Assembly (NCBI GenBank): GCA_964519015.1
Contig: CAZFHZ010000089.1
Location: 1 to 13,393 of the forward strand
Direction of reading: 5' to 3'
DNA length: 13,393 nt
Source of the DNA: CAZFHZ01 sp964519015
Lineage (GTDB): Bacteria > Blakebacterota > Blakebacteria > Blakebacterales > CAYUVJ01
The first letter of the stretch is position 1; every line of letters starts with the position of its first letter. Both the position numbers and the translations under genes were made by a program. The notes beneath the pieces are model-generated. The model was not told the origin of the DNA, ran no database searches, and saw nothing but the letters and a program-made list of their open reading frames with translations. This document shows positions 8,951 to 13,393 of the stretch, in pieces.

Positions 8951-9682
8951 ATGCCTCGCGTCTCTCTGTTCGTCACCTGCCTGGGCGATCAGTTCTTCGC
9001 CTCCGCCGCCACCGACACAGTGCACCTGCTCTCCTCGCTCGGGGTCGAGGTCACCCACCCCCCCGGTCAGACCTGCTGCGGCCAGCCGGCCTATAACGCC
9101 GGCTACCACGACGAAGCCCGAGCGGTGGCCCGCCATACCCTGGCCGTGCTGGCCGAGGCCGAGGTGGTGGTGCTCCCCTCGGGCAGCTGCACGGCCATGA
9201 TCCGCCGCCACTACGAGACCCTCTTCGCCGAGGAGCCCGAGGCGCACCGGGCGGCCGCCGAGCTGGCCGGCCGTACCTGGGAGCTGAGTGAGTTCCTGGT
9301 CCGGGTGCTGGGAGTTGACGATCTCGGCCGCGGGCTGACCGGCCGCCGCATCGCTTACCACCACGGCTGCCACGCCCTGCGGGAATTGGGGATCGAGGAC
9401 GAACCACTGCAACTGTTGCGGGGAGCCGGGGCCGAACTGGTCCCCTGGGAGGCCGACCGGGAGTGCTGTGGCTTCGGCGGACTCTTCGCGGTCAAGCTCC
9501 CCCACCTTTCGGCCGCCCTGGCCGACCGCAAACTCGACACCCTGCCCGAAGTGGACGTGCTCACCAGCGCCGACGGCGGCTGCCTGATGCAGCTGGCCGG
9601 GCGCCTGCGCCGGCGCGGCCGCAGCCTGCCCGTCCGCCACCTGGCCAGCCTGCTCTGGGAGGCCCGCGATGGGCACGCCTGA
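8951..9682 (+). CDS. lutA: LutA/YkgE-type (Fe-S)-binding CCG-domain subunit of lactate oxidase
   Basis: A 243-residue protein, the usual length for LutA/YkgE. It has two CCG (DUF224) modules like those in HdrB and GlcF. Key cysteines are Cys10 (FVTCLGD), Cys42-Cys43 (TCCGQPAYNAG), Cys80 (PSGSC), Cys140 (YHHGCH), Cys172-Cys173 (ECCGFGG) and Cys211 (DGGC). These would hold Fe-S clusters passing electrons in the LutABC complex, which oxidises L-lactate to pyruvate in Bacillus subtilis and E. coli (YkgEFG). The start is 2 nt after the previous stop, with no clear ribosome binding site, so translation is probably coupled to the gene upstream. Its end overlaps lutB by 14 nt. Family assignment is confident; the true substrate could be another hydroxy acid. 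Confidence 0.94.
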   Translation: MPRVSLFVTCLGDQFFASAATDTVHLLSSLGVEVTHPPGQTCCGQPAYNAGYHDEARAVARHTLAVLAEAEVVVLPSGSCTAMIRRHYETLFAEEPEAHRAAAELAGRTWELSEFLVRVLGVDDLGRGLTGRRIAYHHGCHALRELGIEDEPLQLLRGAGAELVPWEADRECCGFGGLFAVKLPHLSAALADRKLDTLPEVDVLTSADGGCLMQLAGRLRRRGRSLPVRHLASLLWEARDGHA

Positions 9683-11153
9683 TCCCGGTCCGGGCTACTT
9701 CCGCCGCTCGCTCGAACTCCTGAGCGAGCCGGGGCTGACGGAAGCCGTCACCGGCGCCACCCTCTCCTTCGTGCACAAGCAGGCGGCGGCCTACGCCGGA
9801 ATCGATGCCGATGCCTGGCGCGACTGGGCCCGGGGGGTGAAAGACCACCTGTTGAGCGACCTGCCCGGTTACCTGGAACGGGCCGAGGCGCAGCTCACCG
9901 CCCGGGGGGTGCACGTCCACTGGGCCGAGACGGCGGCCGACGTCCACCGGGTCCTGGCCGAGGTTGTCGCGCGGCGGAGCGTGCGCCGGATGGTCAAGGC
10001 CAAGAGCATGCTGAGCGAAGAAGTGGGGGTGAACGACTACCTGGAGGGCCTGGGAGTCGAGGTCTTCGAGACCGACCTGGGCCAGTACATCATCCAGCTG
10101 CTGGGCGAACACCCCAGTCACGTCGTCATCCCGGCCATCCACCGCGACCTGGCAGCGATCCGCCGGCTTTTCCACGAGCGCTTCGGCACCCCGCTCGACG
10201 GCTCCCCCGACGAGCTGGCGGCGGCCGCCCGCCGGGTGCTGCGCGAGGCCTTCCTGACCGCCGACATGGGGATGAGCGGGGCCAACTTCCTGGTGGCCGA
10301 GACCGGCACCATCGCCCTGATCGAGAACGAGGGGAACATCCGGCTCTCCACCAGCGCCCCTCCGGTCCACCTCGCCCTGGTCGGGATCGAGCGGCTGCTC
10401 CCCCGCCTGTCCGACCTCTCCGCCTTCCTGCAATTGACCGCCCGGGCCGCCCTGGGGATGCCCATTGGCACCTTCGTCTCCCTCATCCAGGGTCCGCGCA
10501 CTCCCGCCGATCCCGACGGTCCAGAGGAGGTCCACGTAGTCTTCGTGGACAACGGGCGGAGCCGCCTGCTGGCCGACCCGGTGGCCTGGGAGGTGCTCCG
10601 CTGCGTGCGTTGCGGCGCCTGCCAGAATGCCTGTCCCGTCTTCCGCCAGACGGGGGGGCAGGCCTACGGCTGGGTCTACGGCGGGCCCATCGGTTCGATC
10701 CTGGCCCCCGGCCTGCTCGGGCTGGCGCCCTCGCACCCCCTCCCCTACGCCTCGACCCTCTGCGGCGCCTGTGCCGAAGTCTGCCCGGTCGATATCCCCA
10801 TCCCCGACCTGATGCTGGAGTGGCGGCGGCGCAGCGTCGAGGCCGGTCTCACCGGAGGCGGCGAGCGGGCCGCTCTGCGCCTCTGGCGCTCGGCCATGAC
10901 CTCACCGGGACGCTACCGCACCGCCTCCCGCCTGGCCCGCCTGTTCAAGTGGCTGGGCCGCAGCCGCCGGCTCCCCCTGCTGGGCGCCTGGGTGAAAGAG
11001 CGCGGCCCGCTGGAACCCGATGCGGTGCCGTTCCATCGGCAGGCGGCTGCACTCGATGACATTCCCATCGACAACAGCCCGGCTGCACCCGATTCAGAAA
11101 CCGGACACCGTCAGCCGATGGAGAAGGGGAATGACGAGGAGGCGGTGTCATGA
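9669..11153 (+). CDS. lutB: LutB/YkgF-type LUD-domain and ferredoxin-domain subunit
   Basis: A 494-residue protein, slightly longer than LutB/YkgF (about 475) because of a C-terminal tail. The N-terminal LUD domain (about 60-300) includes VKAKSMLSEEVGVN and ANFLVAETGTIALIENEGN. The C-terminal ferredoxin-like part has CVRCGACQNACP (Cys312, 315, 318, 322) and CGACAEVCPVDIP (Cys365, 368, 372), the pattern for two 4Fe-4S clusters. It is the central electron-transfer subunit of the LutABC lactate-oxidising complex, expected in the cytoplasm. Its start lies inside the last 14 nt of lutA, and its stop overlaps the lutC start (ATGA), so the three subunits are translationally coupled. The last 30 or so residues are polar and look disordered. 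Confidence 0.94.
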   Translation: MGTPDPGPGYFRRSLELLSEPGLTEAVTGATLSFVHKQAAAYAGIDADAWRDWARGVKDHLLSDLPGYLERAEAQLTARGVHVHWAETAADVHRVLAEVVARRSVRRMVKAKSMLSEEVGVNDYLEGLGVEVFETDLGQYIIQLLGEHPSHVVIPAIHRDLAAIRRLFHERFGTPLDGSPDELAAAARRVLREAFLTADMGMSGANFLVAETGTIALIENEGNIRLSTSAPPVHLALVGIERLLPRLSDLSAFLQLTARAALGMPIGTFVSLIQGPRTPADPDGPEEVHVVFVDNGRSRLLADPVAWEVLRCVRCGACQNACPVFRQTGGQAYGWVYGGPIGSILAPGLLGLAPSHPLPYASTLCGACAEVCPVDIPIPDLMLEWRRRSVEAGLTGGGERAALRLWRSAMTSPGRYRTASRLARLFKWLGRSRRLPLLGAWVKERGPLEPDAVPFHRQAAALDDIPIDNSPAAPDSETGHRQPMEKGNDEEAVS

Positions 11154-11794
11154 GTCCGGCGCGCGAGCAGCCGCACGGCACAGACCCGGCGCACGCAGAC
11201 TCCGCCCGTGAGCGCATCCTCGAGCGTCTTCGGGCCGCGACCGGATCCCGGCCGGCCTCCGCTCACCCGGGACCGCTCGCCATCGGCGGTCCCGACGTCG
11301 CCGATCCGCGGGCACGCCTGATCGAGCGCCTGCAGGCGGCCGGCGCCGAGGTCGTCGAACTCGCGAGCGAGGATGCCGTCCAGGCCTGGCTGAAGGCGTT
11401 CACGGCCGACTTTACGAGCGCCGCGGTCGGAGCCGGTGTCCCGGACCACCTGCGACCGGACCTGCCTTTGGCCCCACCTGAGCAGGCACCGCTGGGCGTC
11501 TCCCTGGCCCGCGCGGCCGTGGCCGAGACCGGTTCCCTGCTGCTCGGCTCCCGGGAGGGCCGCCGCCTCCAGTTGCTCCCCCCCACCCATCTGGTCTGGG
11601 TTCTACCCGACCGTATCGTCCCCCGGCTGGATGAGGCGCTGGCTGCCGCCGCCGGCGACCTGCCGGCTGCCCTGGCCCTGCACTCCGGCCCGAGCAAGTC
11701 CGCCGACATCGGCATGGTGACCGTGCAGGGCGTGCACGGCCCAGGGCGGCTCGTGGTGGTTCTGCTGTCTGAAGGTATGATCGAGTGGGAGTGA
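11150..11794 (+). CDS. lutC: LutC/YkgG-type LUD-domain subunit
   Basis: A 214-residue single LUD-domain protein, a little shorter than LutC/YkgG (231-240). It shows the family landmarks AVAETGSLLLGS (Glu126-Thr127-Gly128), LLPPTHLVWV and HSGPSKSADI (179-187), followed by QGVHGPGRLVVVLL. It is the third subunit of the LutABC lactate-oxidation complex; its exact role in catalysis is not settled. The usual ADIE after SGPS is ADIG here (Gly188), so one normally conserved acidic residue is missing. The first 40 residues are poorly conserved. Its ATG overlaps the lutB stop by 4 nt. It is the last gene of the block, and no strong terminator follows. Confidence 0.92.
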   Translation: MSPAREQPHGTDPAHADSARERILERLRAATGSRPASAHPGPLAIGGPDVADPRARLIERLQAAGAEVVELASEDAVQAWLKAFTADFTSAAVGAGVPDHLRPDLPLAPPEQAPLGVSLARAAVAETGSLLLGSREGRRLQLLPPTHLVWVLPDRIVPRLDEALAAAAGDLPAALALHSGPSKSADIGMVTVQGVHGPGRLVVVLLSEGMIEWE

Positions 11795-12166
11795 TTCCTC
11801 CATCTTGATACTGAGTACCATCCTCCTGAAACTGAGGATTCCCTAATTGTGAATCCGCAGTCCAAAGACTTGGATACCATCCGGCGTTAAGACAGATACA
11901 CAGAGGAAAGTGAACCAACCACGACCGCCCCTTGCTGTCTCACGTGCCGAATAAGGCGTGTTCAGCGATGGGAGACGCCACGTGGAAACAGGTTCCTGGC
12001 GCCCTGGCACGAAGTGCTGCACCTCGTACTCATATCCTGGAGCGGCCAGAACACCGCTCTCGGGGGCCGGCCCTAGCTTCGGAACGGTCGCCCGGTCAGG
12101 CATTTCATTCTGAGGACGGTGAACTGTTGTGGAGAGTTTATCTCGATATCTTGGAGGGCTTCCCAT
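11795..12166. other. Intergenic spacer, no convincing gene
   Basis: A 372-nt spacer between two convergent genes, visibly poorer in GC than the upstream block. It holds a small inverted repeat, GGATTC (11836-11841) and GAATCC (11851-11856) with a 9-base loop, and the direct repeat TACCATCC in 11815-11885. Neither has a T-run typical of a terminator. Short open frames on both strands have no ribosome binding site and no recognisable product. The switch in base composition lies here or at the start of the next gene. Confidence 0.6.
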
Positions 12167-13366
12167 CTATCGCTTAGCCAGAATGTATGATCTAACCACT
12201 GGATTGCCGCCTTCATCCTCGGACTGAGTGTAGACGGTCCGATGTGCGATAAGGGAGGGCTGCATAGACAGATCCTGCTGAAAGAGCCACTCGCCACCTG
12301 CGGAGAAGACTTGAAACCTGTGACTCTCAGCGTCTGACTCGGGATTCTTGTACTCTTGAACCCACAGACGACCCTCATCGTCCCACAGCATCTCTTGGAT
12401 ATGCGGAAGGTTCCTTGGAAACTCGATCTCTCGCCGAGCGACTTCCAGCAGACCTCGCCTCGCCCAATTCGCCAGGTAGGCCTCGATCATCTGATCTGTG
12501 ACCGGTGGTGATTCGTGTGGAATCTGAAACGCCCACCGCCGATTTGATGTCGGATCGTAACAGTCGATCCTGAATTCGTCTCCGAAGGACCAGGCAACCG
12601 GTTGATCCGGGGAGAGCGCGATCACAGCTGAAAGGTTCTCAAAGGGCGGAATCACCTGGAGTGACAGATCGCCCCTGAGAAGGGTCCACGGTCGGTCTTG
12701 GACTATGTCTATAGGGATTGAGACCAGTTCCAGGCCGGCATCCAGCAGCCTGACTTCCAGGTGACGGAATCGTGGAACCCTTGTCTTCGGATCACGCGTG
12801 GTGCTCCCGTCCACTGACAAGAAGCCACGGCTTTCTGAAGGCCCATAGACTGTGAACCGCCATCCGTGGAACTCATCACCTTCAAGCCGGATCGTCTGAG
12901 TCACATGTCCATATGAATCAAGAATGGTGAGTCTTGTATTCGTGGAGTCATATATGTACAGCAGTCTTCCATCGAACACCGGGGGATTGAGCAGATTATA
13001 CTCGCCCGGCCCTGCGCCTCTGCCACCGAAGGCGCCAAGGTGAATACCGTTCGAACTGAACCTGTGTATCCGTATCTCACGAAAGTCCCGAATCAGTACT
13101 GCTCTGTCGGAGGTCACGCCCAGAGGACTGGCTGAGGACATGAAATAGGTATCGCTACCCTGATCGGTTCCGAAGACGGTGCCGGGCTCCAGGGAATAGG
13201 GATCGACAGAGGGAGGCACCGGCGACAGATAGCGAGTGAGTTGGACTCCGTCGTTGTCGGATGTTTCTACCGTGTTTCTTTGCTCACTGGAACAGGCAGC
13301 ACAAGCCAAGGAAACAAACAACAGTATCAGTTCGATCACCAGCCGTCTTCGTGGGCTTCGGTTCAC
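12167..13366 (-). CDS. Secreted 6-bladed beta-propeller protein, probable lipoprotein
   Basis: A 399-residue exported protein. Residues 1-25 are a basic start plus hydrophobic segment (LVIELILLFVSLACAAC). Cys22 or Cys25 may be the lipidated residue, but neither fits the lipobox perfectly. The body resembles the 6-bladed beta-propeller / NHL-like family, common in Bacteroidota, Gemmatimonadota and related groups. The signature is GGRGAGPGEY (114-123), followed by LLYIYDSTNTRLTILDSYG. Later strands include DDEGRLWVQEY and HRFQVFSAGGEWLFQ. The role is unknown; such proteins often bind ligands or partners at the cell surface. The start is GTG at 13366, the first start codon after an in-frame TAA at 13393-13391, with only a weak ribosome binding site. 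GC is clearly lower than in the neighbours, which suggests separate ancestry. Confidence 0.85.
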   Translation of the reverse strand: MNRSPRRRLVIELILLFVSLACAACSSEQRNTVETSDNDGVQLTRYLSPVPPSVDPYSLEPGTVFGTDQGSDTYFMSSASPLGVTSDRAVLIRDFREIRIHRFSSNGIHLGAFGGRGAGPGEYNLLNPPVFDGRLLYIYDSTNTRLTILDSYGHVTQTIRLEGDEFHGWRFTVYGPSESRGFLSVDGSTTRDPKTRVPRFRHLEVRLLDAGLELVSIPIDIVQDRPWTLLRGDLSLQVIPPFENLSAVIALSPDQPVAWSFGDEFRIDCYDPTSNRRWAFQIPHESPPVTDQMIEAYLANWARRGLLEVARREIEFPRNLPHIQEMLWDDEGRLWVQEYKNPESDAESHRFQVFSAGGEWLFQQDLSMQPSLIAHRTVYTQSEDEGGNPVVRSYILAKR

Positions 13367-13393
13367 GGCAAGTCCATGCCCTAGAACCGGTTA

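Noticed and set aside
9561..10736. 391-codon minus-strand frame opposite lutB
   Set aside because: Antisense to a confidently identified gene and without family features.
11843..12166. Possible 107-residue minus-strand gene starting directly after the propeller gene's stop
   Set aside because: The ATG follows the TAG immediately, so coupling is conceivable. There is no ribosome binding site, no recognisable product and the frame runs into the end of lutC's spacer; not supported enough to list.
11932..12177. 81-codon plus-strand frame in the spacer
   Set aside because: No ribosome binding site or family resemblance; it runs into the 3' end of a convergent gene.

Overview
This is a high-GC stretch of bacterial chromosome. 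The organism is probably Gram-negative: the window has a DUF481-type outer-membrane protein, a fragment of an LpxL-like lipid A acyltransferase and two proteins with lipoprotein-type signals. No single gene fixes the phylum. The export-type LanC-like protein and the lipoprotein with a 6-bladed beta-propeller motif would suit lineages such as Gemmatimonadota or the FCB-related candidate phyla, but that is a guess. No rRNA, tRNA, CRISPR array or insertion sequence was seen.

Layout. (1) Bases 1-447, minus strand: a small stand-alone PqqD-family protein followed by, and overlapping, the start of an acyltransferase that runs off the window. (2) Bases 570-1958, plus strand, divergent from it: a LanC-like cyclase homologue carrying a lipoprotein signal and a CCG-type (three-cysteine) zinc site. 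(3) Bases 2072-2947: a DUF481 outer-membrane protein, followed by two GC-rich hairpins. (4) Bases 3081-11794: a tightly packed six-gene plus-strand block, with gaps of 11, 13 and 2 nt and overlaps of 14 and 4 nt. It encodes a Cache-domain membrane histidine kinase, a receiver protein whose output domain is a GcvH-like fold without the lipoyl lysine, a 1027-residue HEAT / P-loop NTPase / WD40-like protein, and lutA-lutB-lutC (Fe-S and LUD proteins of lactate oxidation). (5) Bases 11795-12166: a spacer with no convincing gene. (6) Bases 12167-13366, minus strand: a secreted, probably lipid-anchored beta-propeller protein of clearly lower GC.

How the parts may work together. The six-gene block is the most interesting part. 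Its gene order suggests that an extracytoplasmic signal, possibly a small carboxylate, is sensed by the kinase and passed to a receiver with no DNA-binding domain. The signal may then pass by protein contact to the HEAT/NTPase/WD40 scaffold, acting on or with the LutABC oxidase. This would be post-translational control of a catabolic enzyme complex rather than control of transcription. That is inference from domain content and linkage only. The PqqD / LanC-like pair at the left edge recalls peptide-modification (RiPP) machinery, but no precursor peptide is visible and the LanC-like protein is predicted to act outside the cytoplasm.
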